A stretch of DNA of 64,000 nt from WTGU01 sp965242855 (GCA_965242855.1 OZ251509.1:1736001-1800000), one strand, 5' to 3'; numbered from the stretch's first letter, positions 53,587-62,882 are shown. Made by a program: numbers and translations. The notes: generated by a model from the letters alone, not told the origin.

Positions 53587-54903
53587 CTATCCCCGGATCA
53601 GGCGGGAGGGGACGGCTTCGAGCGGGAGCGATTCGGTCGCGCCGCCGGCACGCGCCTTCAGCTCCGCGGTGCCGGACGCGACGCCGCGCGGGCCGACCGC
53701 GATCTGCCAGGGCAGCCCGATCAGCTCCATTTCCGCGAACTTCACTCCCGCGCGCTCGTCCCGGTCGTCGTACAGGACCTCGACTCCGGCCTCCGCGAGC
53801 CGCGCGTAGAGTGCGTCGCAGGCACCGTCGCAGGCCGCGTCGCCGGCGCGGAGATTGATCAGGCCGACGGCGAAGGGCGCCACGATCCCGGGCCAGACGA
53901 TGCCCGCGTCGTCGTGGCTCGCCTCGATGATCGCGCCTGCGAGGCGGGAGACGCCGATGCCGTAGGAGCCCATTTCGACCGCCACCTCGGCGCCGTCGGG
54001 ATCGGCCACGGTGGCCCCCATCGCCTGCGAATATTTGGTGCCGAAATAGAAGATGTGGCCGACCTCGATCCCCCGCCCCTCGTGCAGCCGCACCGCCGGC
54101 ACCGGGCAGGACGCGGCGTCGTGCTTGTCGTCGGTGGCGGCGTAGAGCCGCGTCCATTCGTCCACGATCGGCTGGAGATCGGACTCGTAGTCGATCTCGG
54201 TAGCGAGCGGGTCGGCGTCCAGCCAGGCGCGGTCGCAATAGACGGCGCTCTCGCCCGTGTCCGCGAGAACGATGAACTCGTGGCTGAGCTCGCCGCCGAT
54301 GGCCCCGCTCTCCGCCCGCATGGGGATGGGCGTGAGACCGAGCCGGGCGAAGGTGCGCAGGTAGGCCACGAACATCCTGTTGTAGGAGCGCACCGCACCG
54401 GCGCGGTCGAGGTCGAAGGAATAGTTGTCCTTCATGTAGAACTCGCGGCCGCGCATGATCCCGAAGCGCGGGCGCAGCTCGTCGCGGAACTTCCACTGGA
54501 TCTGGTAGAGGTTCCTGGGCAGGTCGCGGTAGCTGCGCACCGTCTGCCGGAAGATGTCGGTGACGATCTCCTCGTGCGTCGGGCCGAAGAGCATGGGGCG
54601 GTCGTGCCGGTCGGCGAAGCGCAGCATCTCCCGGCCGTAATCCTCGTAGCGGCCGCTCTCCTGCCAGAGCTCGGCCGGCTGCACGGCCGGCATGAGGATC
54701 TCCTGGCAGCCGGCGGCGTCCATCTCCTCGCGCACGACCTGTTCGATCTTGCGGAGCACCCGGTGGCCGAGCGGCAGCCAGCTGTAGATGCCGGCGCTCG
54801 ACTGCCGGATCATGCCGGCGCGCAGCATGAGCCGGTGCGAGACGACCTGCGCCTCGGCCGGGGTCTCCTTCAAGGTCGGCAGGAAGTACCGTGAGCGCCG
54901 CAT
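53587..54903 (-). CDS. proS: Prolyl-tRNA synthetase, short form
   Basis: 438-residue class II ProRS. Motif 1 region SAGIYSWLPLGHRVLRKIE, motif 2 RNLYQIQWKFRDELRPRFGIMRGREFYMKD, and motif 3 GSYGIGVSRLAGAI are all present, and GPTHEEIVTD is the proline pocket. It lacks the 180-residue insertion editing domain of E. coli ProRS, as is normal in alphaproteobacteria, which then rely on trans-editing factors. C-terminal anticodon-binding domain ends at residue 438. Order proS-lolC-lolD is conserved. Confidence 0.96.
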   Translation of the reverse strand: MRRSRYFLPTLKETPAEAQVVSHRLMLRAGMIRQSSAGIYSWLPLGHRVLRKIEQVVREEMDAAGCQEILMPAVQPAELWQESGRYEDYGREMLRFADRHDRPMLFGPTHEEIVTDIFRQTVRSYRDLPRNLYQIQWKFRDELRPRFGIMRGREFYMKDNYSFDLDRAGAVRSYNRMFVAYLRTFARLGLTPIPMRAESGAIGGELSHEFIVLADTGESAVYCDRAWLDADPLATEIDYESDLQPIVDEWTRLYAATDDKHDAASCPVPAVRLHEGRGIEVGHIFYFGTKYSQAMGATVADPDGAEVAVEMGSYGIGVSRLAGAIIEASHDDAGIVWPGIVAPFAVGLINLRAGDAACDGACDALYARLAEAGVEVLYDDRDERAGVKFAEMELIGLPWQIAVGPRGVASGTAELKARAGGATESLPLEAVPSRLIRG

Positions 54904-54981
54904 CTCCGCCTCGCGCGCCTCTCGCCCGCGCCGCGTTGTATGCCCGATGGCGGCCCGAAGCGCAACGCGGGGCGCGGGCCT

Positions 54982-55710
54982 TCAGGAGCGGGCGGCGCGG
55001 GCGGCGACGCGGTCGAGCCAGGCACCGCCGACGCGGCGGCAGAAATCGTGCGCGGCGTGGTGGTGGAGGCGGAGGAGATGCGGCAGGCGGGCCGGCAGGT
55101 CGGGCGCATGGGTCGGAACCAGCGCCTCGGAGGTCGAGACCCACTCCGTCATCATCGCCGGCGTCGCCTCGAAGTGGGGCTGGAAGGCATAGGTCGCGGC
55201 GCCCAACCGGAAGGCCTGGTTGGGCACCGCCTCGCCGGCCATGAGCCGGGTCGCACCCGCCGGCGGGTCGAAGGTCTGGCTGTGGAATTGGGCCAGGTGA
55301 AGGGGGGATTCGAAGCCCTGACCGAGCAGCGCGTCGGCGGCGGCCTCCTCCGTCAGGTGCAGCGGAACGACGCCGATCTCGGGCGCCGGCAGGTCGTAAC
55401 AGCGCCCGCCGAAGGCGCGGGCGACGATCTGCGCGCCGAGGCAGATTCCGAGAACCGGCTTCTCCGCTTCGCTGAACCGCCGCACCAGCGCCGCCGCCTC
55501 TTCGAGCCACGGATGCATCGCGACATGGCCCGCATGCATCGCCCCGCCCAGCAGGAGGAAGCCGTCATGGCCCGAGTCGTCGGCGGGGAGCCGATGATCG
55601 GCCTCGAGGTTGGGCATACAGGGCAGGAGCCGCGCGCGCCTTCGGGCCGCCGCCTCCTCCAGGTAGCCCGGCCCCGAGTTCCTGTGGTTCTGGAGCAGGA
55701 GGACGCGCAT
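54982..55710 (-). CDS. Type 1 glutamine amidotransferase
   Basis: 242-residue GATase1 protein. VLGICLGAQIVARAFGG carries the catalytic cysteine; AFQPHFEA carries the histidine and a glutamate in place of the usual HPE triplet. A histidine-rich C-terminal segment (LLRLHHHAAHDF) is unusual. Closest to GMP synthase-like glutaminases of unknown acceptor. Its ATG at 55710 is 7 bases from the RraA stop, so it is likely co-transcribed with the RraA-like gene upstream. Confidence 0.85.
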   Translation of the reverse strand: MRVLLLQNHRNSGPGYLEEAAARRRARLLPCMPNLEADHRLPADDSGHDGFLLLGGAMHAGHVAMHPWLEEAAALVRRFSEAEKPVLGICLGAQIVARAFGGRCYDLPAPEIGVVPLHLTEEAAADALLGQGFESPLHLAQFHSQTFDPPAGATRLMAGEAVPNQAFRLGAATYAFQPHFEATPAMMTEWVSTSEALVPTHAPDLPARLPHLLRLHHHAAHDFCRRVGGAWLDRVAARAARS

Positions 55711-55716
55711 CGGCGC

Positions 55717-56403
55717 CTACCTCCCGGCCCAGAACCGCTTGAACCCCTCCAGCGTGAAATCCGGGCTTCGGCAGAAGGAGACGATCGCCCGCTCCTTGCG
55801 GACGATCCCTTCGGCCGCCTCCAGGATCGCCGGCACGCACGCGGGCGGCACGGCGACCGCGCCGTTGCAATCGGCGTGGATCAGCGTGCCGGTGTGCGCG
55901 TACAGCCCGGCGACGTTGACCTCGCAGTCGAAATCGACCCGGTGCCAGGAAGCGCGCGAGGGTGCGACGCCACCGTGGAGCGCCTGGAAGCCCTCGGCCA
56001 TGGCGGCCGTGTCGCGGACGGCGCCGTTGGTGATCAGACCGATGCAGCCGAGCGCCTCGTGCATGAAGCTCATGACCTCGCCGAACAGGGCGTTGGTGGC
56101 GGCGGTGGGCGTGTCGGCGTCCTGCACCACGACGATGCGGGGCGCTGGCCCCGTCCCCACATAGTCGAAATAGGCCAAGTCCTGCGCCCGTGCGCCGGCG
56201 GCGTCGAGGCCGCCGGGCTCCATGGTCCGGTAGAGGACGGTGCGCGCGAAGCCCACCATGGGCGGCAGCGCCGGGCGCGCGCAGTGGAGCGCCCCCTTGG
56301 TCGAACGCCGCGCCGCCTCCGGCGCCACCGCCAGCAGCGCGTTGCTGATCGTGGGCGTGTCGTAGCGGGCGAGCGCCGCGAGATCGATGTCGTGGCCGGT
56401 CAT
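55717..56403 (-). CDS. RraA family protein (HMG aldolase / RNase activity regulator fold)
   Basis: 228-residue RraA-fold protein. DTPTISNALLAVAPEA at the start, GFARTV, then VVVQDADTPTAATNALFGEVMS, GCIGLITNGAVRDTAAM with the D/R of the metal site, and DFDCEVNVAGLYAHTGTLIHADCNGAVAVP. Most such proteins are 4-hydroxy-4-methyl-2-oxoglutarate or oxaloacetate aldolases or decarboxylases, not RNase regulators. ATG 56403 was chosen because the upstream extension is arginine-rich and unlike the family. Confidence 0.85.
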   Translation of the reverse strand: MTGHDIDLAALARYDTPTISNALLAVAPEAARRSTKGALHCARPALPPMVGFARTVLYRTMEPGGLDAAGARAQDLAYFDYVGTGPAPRIVVVQDADTPTAATNALFGEVMSFMHEALGCIGLITNGAVRDTAAMAEGFQALHGGVAPSRASWHRVDFDCEVNVAGLYAHTGTLIHADCNGAVAVPPACVPAILEAAEGIVRKERAIVSFCRSPDFTLEGFKRFWAGR

Positions 56404-56884
56404 GGGTCCCTCCGCACGCCGCCCGTCATAGCCGCCGCCCTGCGCCGTGGCAATCCGCGCCCGCCGCTCCGTGCGGCGCGGGGGCAACGGAACCGGCGTC
56501 TGCGTTGAATGATGTGAGATTCACCTGCGCTAAGCGCGCGAATTTTCCGACCCATCTGTACCGGACCGAACCCAATGCCCCACTCCCGTCGCGGCGCTGC
56601 GGGTGAGGATGGGCGGCGCCCTCGAGAGCCGGGAGGACGCGCGCGGACGGCCCCGATTCGGGTTGGGCGGGGCAGCGGAATCGTGCTCCGCGCCGCGAGC
56701 GCCGAAGACGAAGGGTTCACGGAATCCGTCTCGTGGATGCAGAAGCGCCTGAACCGTCTGATCAGCACCCTCAATCCGCGTATCCAGCGCATGAGCGCCG
56801 CCGGGGCCTGAACGCGCCCCGCCCCGCCGCTCGCGCGGGGTCGCGCCCTTGCATACCGCGCTCGCGCATTCCAGGATCGGAGGC
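56404..56884. other. 481-base region without a supported gene
   Basis: Divergent spacer between the RraA gene and the SMP-30 gene. It holds a low-support plus-strand frame (56575-56811, 78 codons) ending in SVSWMQKRLNRLISTLNPR, an amphipathic helical end that could be a small gene or a remnant. The overlapping minus-strand frame has no protein-like character. The stretch near 56500-56560 is locally AT-richer and may hold promoters for either direction; no convincing -35/-10 pair is seen. Confidence 0.6.
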
Positions 56885-57805
56885 ATGAGCGTCAGGATCG
56901 AATGCATTCTCGACTGCGGGAACCATCTCGGCGAAGGCCCGGTGTGGGACGTCGAGGAAGGGCGTCTCTATTGGGTGGACGGCACCGGCCGGCGGGTCGG
57001 CAAACCGGAGCTCTGGCGCCTGGACCCGCGCAGCGGCAAGGTGGAGAACTGGACCATCGGCGGCGGACATGACGTGGGCGCACTCGCGCTGCGTAAGGGC
57101 GGCGGGGCGGTGGTGGCCCTCGACGACGGGTTCTACTTCTTCGACTACGAAACGCGCGCCCTCGAACTCGTCGCCAGGATTGAAGCGGACCAACCGCGCA
57201 CCCGGCTCAACGACGGCAAGTGCGACCGGCGTGGCCGCTTCTTCGCGGGCGGGATGGACGACAAGGAGGAGCTCGCGATCTGCGGCCTCTGGCGGCTCGA
57301 CCCGGACCTGACGGTGTCCAAGGTCGACGAGGGGATCATCTGCACCAACGGCCCCTGCTGGAGCCCCGACGACCGGACCTTCTACCTCGCCGACAGCTTC
57401 CAGGAGGAGTTCTGGGCCTACGATTACGACATCGAGACGGGCGCGCTCGCCAACAAGCGCGTCTTCGCGACGACGAAGGACGATGCCGGCGTCGCCGACG
57501 GTTCGACGGTGGACGAGGAGGGCTGCCTCTGGAACGCCCAGGTGATCGGCGGCGAGCTGGTCCGCTACGCACCGGACGGCACGGTGGAACGGCGCATCGG
57601 GATGCCGGTTCGGAACGTCACCAGCGTGATGTTCGGCGGCGACGCTCTCGACGTGCTCTACGTCACGTCGATGGCCCGCGTCCAGCACCCGGCGGTGCAC
57701 GACCGCTTCACCCGCGAGGTCAAGCCGCAATTCCTCGCGGGCGGGCTCTTCGCGGTGACGGGGCTCGGGATCAGGGGCCTCCCTGAGCCCCGCTTCGCGG
57801 GCTGA
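56885..57805 (+). CDS. SMP-30/gluconolactonase family protein
   Basis: 306-residue six-bladed beta-propeller of the SMP-30 family, lactonases for sugar acid lactones or organophosphates. The metal ligands are recognisable: E in LGEGPVWDVEEGRLYWVD, N in RLNDGKCDRRGRFFAGGMDD, a central N in CTNGPCWSPDDRTFYLADS, and D in VADGSTVDEEGCLWNAQV. ATG at 56885 gives a family-standard start; the upstream GTG-type alternative adds residues without matches. Followed after 31 bases by an ADP-ribosylglycohydrolase gene. Confidence 0.92.
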   Translation: MSVRIECILDCGNHLGEGPVWDVEEGRLYWVDGTGRRVGKPELWRLDPRSGKVENWTIGGGHDVGALALRKGGGAVVALDDGFYFFDYETRALELVARIEADQPRTRLNDGKCDRRGRFFAGGMDDKEELAICGLWRLDPDLTVSKVDEGIICTNGPCWSPDDRTFYLADSFQEEFWAYDYDIETGALANKRVFATTKDDAGVADGSTVDEEGCLWNAQVIGGELVRYAPDGTVERRIGMPVRNVTSVMFGGDALDVLYVTSMARVQHPAVHDRFTREVKPQFLAGGLFAVTGLGIRGLPEPRFAG

Positions 57806-57836
57806 CCGCGGGCCGGACTTCACGGAGGCGCAGGCG

Positions 57837-58790
57837 GTGAGCGCCGGCGCGCTTTCCCGCGCCCAGGGATGCCTGCTCGGGCAGTGCGCCGGGGATTCCC
57901 TGGGCAGCTTGGTGGAGTTCCGGTCGGCGGACGCGATCAGGCGCGCCTATCCCGCCGGCGTTCGCGATCTCGCCGACGGAGGAACCTGGAACACGCTCGC
58001 CGGCCAGCCGACGGACGATTCCGAAATGGCGCTGATGCTGGCGCGCCTGTTGGCCGAGCGCGGCGAATACGACTCGGAACGCGCCCGCGAGGCGTATGTC
58101 TTCTGGCTCGATTCGGGCCCGTTCGATTGCGGCGCGACCGTTTCGCGTGGCCTGCGCGGCACCGCCGACCCCCACAGCCAGGCCAACGGCGCGTTGATGC
58201 GGATCGCCCCGCTCGGCGTTTTCGGCGCCCGGAGCGGTGATCTGCCGCGCGTCGCGGAGTGGGCGCGCCAGGACGCGGCGCTCACCCATCCCCATCCGGT
58301 ATGCCGGCAGGCGAACGCGCTGTTCGCGATGGCGATCGCGACGGCCGTCCGAACCGGCGCCGGCGCGCGCGAGCTTCACGAACGGATCGTGGGCTGGGCG
58401 GAGGACATGGCCGCCGCCCCGCTCGTGGAAGCGGCGAAAGGCGCGAGGGAAGCGCCGCCCGCGGACTACATGCGCCAGCAGGGATGGGTGCTGATCGCGT
58501 TCCGCAACGCGCTCTGGCAACTCTCGCACGCCGAGACCCTCGAGGAGGCGGTGGTCGATACGGTCATGCGCGGCGGCGACACCGACACCAACGCGGCGAT
58601 TTGCGGCGCGCTTCTGGGCGCCGTGTACGGCCGCGGCGCCATCCCCGACCGCTGGACCGAATGCCTGCTGAACTGCCGGCCGGAAGCCGGACGCCCGGGC
58701 GTCCACCGCCCGCGCCCCGCATGCTTCTGGCCGGTCGATGTGCCGGAACTGGCGGGGAAGCTGCTCGGCGACGTCAGGTCTTGCGGATGA
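57837..58790 (+). CDS. ADP-ribosylglycohydrolase family protein
   Basis: 317-residue DraG/ARH-fold protein that removes ADP-ribose from targets or acts on nucleotide derivatives. GCLLGQCAGDSLGSLVE is the first metal motif, QPTDDSEMALMLARLL the second and MRGGDTDTNAAICGALLGAVYG the C-terminal Asp-rich motif, all intact. No ADP-ribosyltransferase partner (DraT) or toxin is adjacent. Start is GTG at 57837, 31 bases after SMP-30, so it may share its transcript. The last 17 bases overlap the convergent complex I gene. Confidence 0.88.
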   Translation: MSAGALSRAQGCLLGQCAGDSLGSLVEFRSADAIRRAYPAGVRDLADGGTWNTLAGQPTDDSEMALMLARLLAERGEYDSERAREAYVFWLDSGPFDCGATVSRGLRGTADPHSQANGALMRIAPLGVFGARSGDLPRVAEWARQDAALTHPHPVCRQANALFAMAIATAVRTGAGARELHERIVGWAEDMAAAPLVEAAKGAREAPPADYMRQQGWVLIAFRNALWQLSHAETLEEAVVDTVMRGGDTDTNAAICGALLGAVYGRGAIPDRWTECLLNCRPEAGRPGVHRPRPACFWPVDVPELAGKLLGDVRSCG

Positions 58791-59061
58791 AGTTGTCGGC
58801 GTAGGACTTGGGCCGCACACGGCGGTCCCGCGGCTCCTGCACCTCGTAGCACAGGCCCCGGCGCCTGGCGTAGGCGATCGCCTCCTCCTTGCTCGGGAAA
58901 CCGAGCCTGACCTGCGCGGCGGTGTCGCTCGAGCCGGTCCAGCCCATCAGGCTGTCCACCTCGCGGCGACCGCGAGGAGCGTGTTCGAGCACCCAGCCCC
59001 TGGTCTTCGCCCGCCCCGACTGCGTGGCCGTCTTCGCCGGCCTGTAGATACGTGCGTCCAT
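58774..59061 (-). CDS. ETC complex I subunit (NDUFS4-like)
   Basis: 95-residue NADH dehydrogenase accessory subunit (ETC_C1_NDUFS4 family). Recognised by MDARIYRPAKTATQSGR, TRGWVLEHAPRGRREVDSLMGW, DTAAQVRLGFPSKEEAIAYA and the end PKSYADNFIRKT. This family is found in alphaproteobacteria and mitochondria. ATG at 59061 was chosen from the family start; the frame upstream encodes only an arginine/serine-rich shadow. Single gene, separate from the nuo operon. Confidence 0.9.
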   Translation of the reverse strand: MDARIYRPAKTATQSGRAKTRGWVLEHAPRGRREVDSLMGWTGSSDTAAQVRLGFPSKEEAIAYARRRGLCYEVQEPRDRRVRPKSYADNFIRKT

Positions 59062-59218
59062 CGGCCGCGCCTCATAGCGCGGGATGGCGAACCCGGCAAG
59101 CCTCGGGCGCGGGCTGGCAATTCCCGTTACGGCGCTATGCGCCCGTTCGCCTCGAACGGGCCAAGCACGCTTCCCTGCCCGTGATCGGACTGAGCGCAAG
59201 CGCGAAGGTCCGCGTCCG

Positions 59219-59851
59219 CTATGCCGCGGCGCTCGGGCGGGCGGCGATTTCCGCGAACCAGCGGGCGACGTTCGTGCGGGCGGGCGGGATTTCGATGTCG
59301 GCGCGCTTCGCGAAATCGATGGCGACGAAGGCGGTGATGTCCGCGATAGAGAACGCGGCGCCTGCCAGGAAGAGGTTGTCCGCAAGCCGGTGGTCGAGCT
59401 TCTCGAACAGCCGGCCCATGGTCTGTTTGCCGCGGTCGATCAGCGCCGGAATCTGCGGCACGCCGCCGGTCACGCCGGGCAGGCCGCGATCCTCAAACAT
59501 GGGCGCGCCGTTGCGCACCGCCTCGACGGCCGCGAGATAGCCTTCGAACTCCGCGCGCCGGCTCCACATCTCGATCATCGCCTTCTCCCTGGCGTCCCGG
59601 CCCATAAGAGGCGGCGCGGGATGGGTCTCCTCCAGGTAGCGGCAGATCGCCACCGATTCGCCGATGCAGGTGCCGTCGTCCAGCGCGAGCGTGGGGACCA
59701 CGCAATCGGGATTCACGGCGCGGTATTCGTCGCTGAACTGCTGTCGCTCCCGCGTGTTGATCTGCACGCTCGGGATCGCGATCCCCTTCTCGGCGACGAA
59801 CATCCGCACCCGGCGCGGGCTCGGGGCGAGCGCGAAATCGTAGAGCTTCAT
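59219..59851 (-). CDS. Glutathione S-transferase family protein
   Basis: 210-residue GST. Thioredoxin-like N-terminal domain: MKLYDFALAPSPRRVRMFVAEKGI with the active-site serine, VVPTLALDDGTCIGESVAICRYLEE (proline and ES motif for glutathione). Helical C-terminal domain starts near 95 with MIEMWSRRAEFEGY, and ADNLFLAGAAFSIADITAF holds the N-capping box. Substrate unknown. ATG 59851; followed by the amidase gene upstream in the same orientation at 26 bases. Confidence 0.92.
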   Translation of the reverse strand: MKLYDFALAPSPRRVRMFVAEKGIAIPSVQINTRERQQFSDEYRAVNPDCVVPTLALDDGTCIGESVAICRYLEETHPAPPLMGRDAREKAMIEMWSRRAEFEGYLAAVEAVRNGAPMFEDRGLPGVTGGVPQIPALIDRGKQTMGRLFEKLDHRLADNLFLAGAAFSIADITAFVAIDFAKRADIEIPPARTNVARWFAEIAARPSAAA

Positions 59852-59877
59852 GAATTCCTCCCAGGTGGCCGCGGCGC

Positions 59878-61398
59878 TCAGAGAGTCTGCCAGTCGACCG
59901 AGCGCTCATAGGCATGGGCGGCCCGGTAGAGGGTCGCCTCGCCGAAATACCGGCCGACGAGCATCAAGCCCACCGGCAGGCCGTCGCTCAGGCCGCAGGG
60001 GACGGTGAGCGCCGGGTGGCCGGTGACGTCGAAGACGGCGGTGTTGGCAAACATCTCGTGGGCGCGCCGGATGATGAGGCTTCGCGGCGCATCCGGCGGC
60101 GGGATCGGAGTCGCCGTGATCGGCAGCGTCGGCATGAGAATGGCGTCGCACGCTTCGAGCGCCCGATCATAGGCCGCGCGCAGGCGCCGGGCGATGTTCT
60201 GGGCCTTGCCGTAATGGTGCCCGCCGTAGCGGTTCGCCATGTATTGACCGAGCAGGATCACGTATTTCAGCGAGTCCGAGAGCTCGTCCGCGCGTTCGCG
60301 CCAGCGCGCGTAGCGGTCGATCAGGCTGGTGACGAACAGGCCCTTCCAATTGGTGCCGAAGCCGTTGCCGTGCATCATGAAATCCACCGTCCCCTCGACC
60401 CCGATCGGGGTCCAGACGGCGACCCCGACCAAATGTTCGGGGATGCTGATTGCGCGCACGGCGGCGCCCAGCGTCTCGAAGTGCGCGACTGCTGCGCGCA
60501 CCTTCTCGTCCACGCCAGGCGCGCTGTTCGGGTGGCCGTAGCCCTCCTTGAGGACGCCGATGGTGAGGCCCTCGGCGCCGCGCTCCAGGGCGTCGGTGTA
60601 GGAACGATCGTCCGGCACGCCAACCTGGCGCGGGTCGAGCCCGTCGGTGCCGGCGATGACCTCCAGCAGGAGCGCGTTGTTGGCGACGGTATCGGTCATC
60701 GGCCCGGCGTGGTCGATCGTCATCTCGATCGGCATCACGCCCGAATAGGGCACCAGGCCGTGGGTGGGCTTGAGGCCGACGATCCCGCACATCGCGGCCG
60801 GGATGCGGATCGAACCCGCCTGGTCGCAGCCGATCGCCATTTCGACGTCGCCAGCCGCGACCGCGGCGCCCGAGCCCGAGGAGGAGCCGCCGGTGGTGTA
60901 ACCGCGCTTCCAGGGGTTGTGCACCGGCAGGCCGGTCGCGTTGGTGTGGCTGCCGCCCGAGAAGCAGAGATACTCGCACGCCGTCTTGCCGGCGATCTCG
61001 CCGCCGGCATCCAGGATGCGGGTGACGATGGTGGCATCGACGTCGGGCACGTAGCCTTCGAGCACCGAGGCGCCGTTCATCATCGGCACGCCGGCGACGC
61101 AGACGTTGTCCTTGATCGCGACCTTCCTGCCGGCGAGCTTGCCGTGGGCCGCACCCTTGATCGCGGTCTTCCAGTACCAGGCGTTGTGCGGGTTGTCGTC
61201 GCCCTCCGGCCGGTATCCGGGAACCCGCGGATGGCGGACCGGTGGCAGCTCGTCGGCCATGCCGTCGACAACGTCGTAGCCCTCGAGCAGCGGCGCCATC
61301 GCGGCGAGATAATCGGCGGCCTCCGCCTCGCTCAGGCGCATGCCCAGCTGTGCGCCGGCCTCGACGAGGTCCGGCACGGTCGGCGCTCTGATCGTCAT
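59878..61398 (-). CDS. Amidase of the amidase signature family
   Basis: 506-residue amidase. The Ser-cisSer-Lys triad is visible: lysine in GRKVAIKDNVCVAGVPM, serines in GYTTGGSSSGSGAAVAAG and QAGSIRIPAAMCGIVGLKPTHG. The N-terminal 90-residue helical part and the whole layout resemble the nitrile-hydratase-linked amidases of Rhodococcus by memory of their sequence (YDVVD, NPHNAWY, CFSGGSHT). No nitrile hydratase genes are nearby, so the substrate is unknown. ATG 61398 has GGGGAGGAAGCC upstream. Confidence 0.9.
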   Translation of the reverse strand: MTIRAPTVPDLVEAGAQLGMRLSEAEAADYLAAMAPLLEGYDVVDGMADELPPVRHPRVPGYRPEGDDNPHNAWYWKTAIKGAAHGKLAGRKVAIKDNVCVAGVPMMNGASVLEGYVPDVDATIVTRILDAGGEIAGKTACEYLCFSGGSHTNATGLPVHNPWKRGYTTGGSSSGSGAAVAAGDVEMAIGCDQAGSIRIPAAMCGIVGLKPTHGLVPYSGVMPIEMTIDHAGPMTDTVANNALLLEVIAGTDGLDPRQVGVPDDRSYTDALERGAEGLTIGVLKEGYGHPNSAPGVDEKVRAAVAHFETLGAAVRAISIPEHLVGVAVWTPIGVEGTVDFMMHGNGFGTNWKGLFVTSLIDRYARWRERADELSDSLKYVILLGQYMANRYGGHHYGKAQNIARRLRAAYDRALEACDAILMPTLPITATPIPPPDAPRSLIIRRAHEMFANTAVFDVTGHPALTVPCGLSDGLPVGLMLVGRYFGEATLYRAAHAYERSVDWQTL

Positions 61399-61411
61399 GG
61401 CTTCCTCCCCT

Positions 61412-61858
61412 CTATGCCTGCGCGGGCGCGCCGTAGAGCTGCCGCGCGCGCCCCTCGAAGGCGCGGACCATCCGGTCCACCGCATCGGCGAAGAGGCCGC
61501 CCATGACGCGCTTCAGGAGCCACGAACGGAACTCGAAATCGACGAAGAAATCGACCTCGCAGCCGCCCTTGCGCTCCCGGAAACGCCAGCGGTTGATCAG
61601 ATAGCGGAACGGCCCGTGCGTGTAGCGCACCTCGATCCGGTATTCGCCCCGGTGCAGCAGGACCCGCGAGCCGAACCGTTCGCGGAACATCTTGAACCCG
61701 ACGAGCATGTCGGCCTCCACGAGGCCGGCCTCGCGCCTGGTCACGCGGGCGCCGAGGCACCAGGGCAGGAACTCGGGATAACGCTCGACCGCCGCCACCA
61801 GATCGAACATCTGGCCCGAGCTGTAGGGCAGGAAGCGGCGCTCGGCATGTTGCGGCAT
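61412..61858 (-). CDS. RatA/COQ10 family SRPBCC protein
   Basis: 148-residue START-like lipid-binding protein. QHAERRFLPYSSGQMFDLVAAVERYPEFLPWCLGARV opens it, followed by VEADMLVGFKMFRERFGS and EVDFFVDFEFRSWLLKRVMGGLF, the COQ10/RatA family pattern. In alphaproteobacteria and mitochondria the likely role is in ubiquinone binding; toxin activity of RatA is known from E. coli only. ATG at 61858, 15 bases after lipA, one transcript with it. Confidence 0.9.
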   Translation of the reverse strand: MPQHAERRFLPYSSGQMFDLVAAVERYPEFLPWCLGARVTRREAGLVEADMLVGFKMFRERFGSRVLLHRGEYRIEVRYTHGPFRYLINRWRFRERKGGCEVDFFVDFEFRSWLLKRVMGGLFADAVDRMVRAFEGRARQLYGAPAQA

Positions 61859-61873
61859 GGCGCGCGCGGGCGC

Positions 61874-62803
61874 TCAGACGGCCCGCGCCGCCGCCGCGCG
61901 CCGGGCGCGGTTGGCGCGCAAGGTCTTGAAATCCCGGCCGGCATGATGGGAGGAGCGCGTCAGCGGCGAGGAGGAGACCATCAAGAAGCCCTTGGCGTAG
62001 GCCAGCCGCTCGTAGTCGGCGAACTCGTCCGGCGTGGCGTAGCGGACCACCTCGTGGTGGCGTTCGGTTGGGCGCAGATATTGGCCGATGGTGAGGAAAT
62101 CCACGTCGGCGGCGCGCAGATCGTCCATCACCCGGTGGATTTCGCGCGGCTCCTCGCCGAGCCCCACCATGACTCCGGACTTGGTGAAGATCGCAGGGTC
62201 CTGGCGCTTCACCGTATCGAGCAGGCGGAGCGAGTGGTAGTAGCGCGCGCCGGGCCGCACCTCGGCGTAGAGCCGGGGCACCGTCTCCAGGTTGTGGTTG
62301 TAGACGTCCGGGCGGGCGGCGGCCACCGCTTCGACGGCGCCGGGCTTGTTGCGGAAGTCCGGGGTGAGGACCTCGACGGTGGTGCCGGGCGCGGTCTCGC
62401 GGAGGCGCGCGATCGCGCGCACGAACTGGGAGGCCCCGCCGTCGTCGAGATCGTCGCGGTCCACCGAGGTGATGACCACGTGGTCGAGGCCGAGGGCGGC
62501 GACCGCCCGCGCGAGTTCCACCGGCTCGCCCGGGTCCACCGCCTCCGGCCTGCCGGTCGCCACGTTGCAGAAGGCGCAGGCCCGGGTGCACACCGAGCCC
62601 AGGATCATGACGGTGGCGTGGCCCTTGGCCCAGCACTCGCCGATATTGGGGCAGGCGGCTTCTTCGCACACGGTGTTCAGCCGGTGCGCGCGCATCAGCC
62701 GCCGGGTGGCGTTGTAGGCGGGCGAGGTCGGCGCCTTGACCCTGAGCCAGCCGGGCTTGGAGCGCCGCGCCGCGTCCGCGTTTCCTGAAGCCGTTGGGTG
62801 CAT
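61874..62803 (-). CDS. lipA: Lipoyl synthase
   Basis: 309-residue radical SAM enzyme inserting two sulfurs into octanoyl domains. The auxiliary cluster motif CEEAACPNIGECW and the SAM cluster CTRACAFC are both intact, VMVGLGE and RPTERHHEVVRYATPDEF are family segments, and SSPLTRSSHHAGRDF near the end holds the conserved RSSxHA cluster serine. ATG 62803 chosen by family start PTASGN-DAARR-KPGWLRV; the longer frame adds an arginine-rich piece. Confidence 0.96.
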   Translation of the reverse strand: MHPTASGNADAARRSKPGWLRVKAPTSPAYNATRRLMRAHRLNTVCEEAACPNIGECWAKGHATVMILGSVCTRACAFCNVATGRPEAVDPGEPVELARAVAALGLDHVVITSVDRDDLDDGGASQFVRAIARLRETAPGTTVEVLTPDFRNKPGAVEAVAAARPDVYNHNLETVPRLYAEVRPGARYYHSLRLLDTVKRQDPAIFTKSGVMVGLGEEPREIHRVMDDLRAADVDFLTIGQYLRPTERHHEVVRYATPDEFADYERLAYAKGFLMVSSSPLTRSSHHAGRDFKTLRANRARRAAAARAV

Positions 62804-62882
62804 GGGAGCTCCGTCCGCGAGGCCGCGCCGGAGTGTATGCCGGATTCGCCCGCTTTCCAACGCTGGGCGGCATGGGACCCCT

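Noticed and set aside
56530..56907. Minus-strand frame of 125 codons in the spacer before SMP-30
   Set aside because: No ribosome site, low-complexity sequence and overlaps the SMP-30 start.
61412..61858. RatA as a toxin of a toxin-antitoxin system
   Set aside because: No antitoxin gene (RnfH-like) is adjacent and the lipA context fits the COQ10-like housekeeping role.
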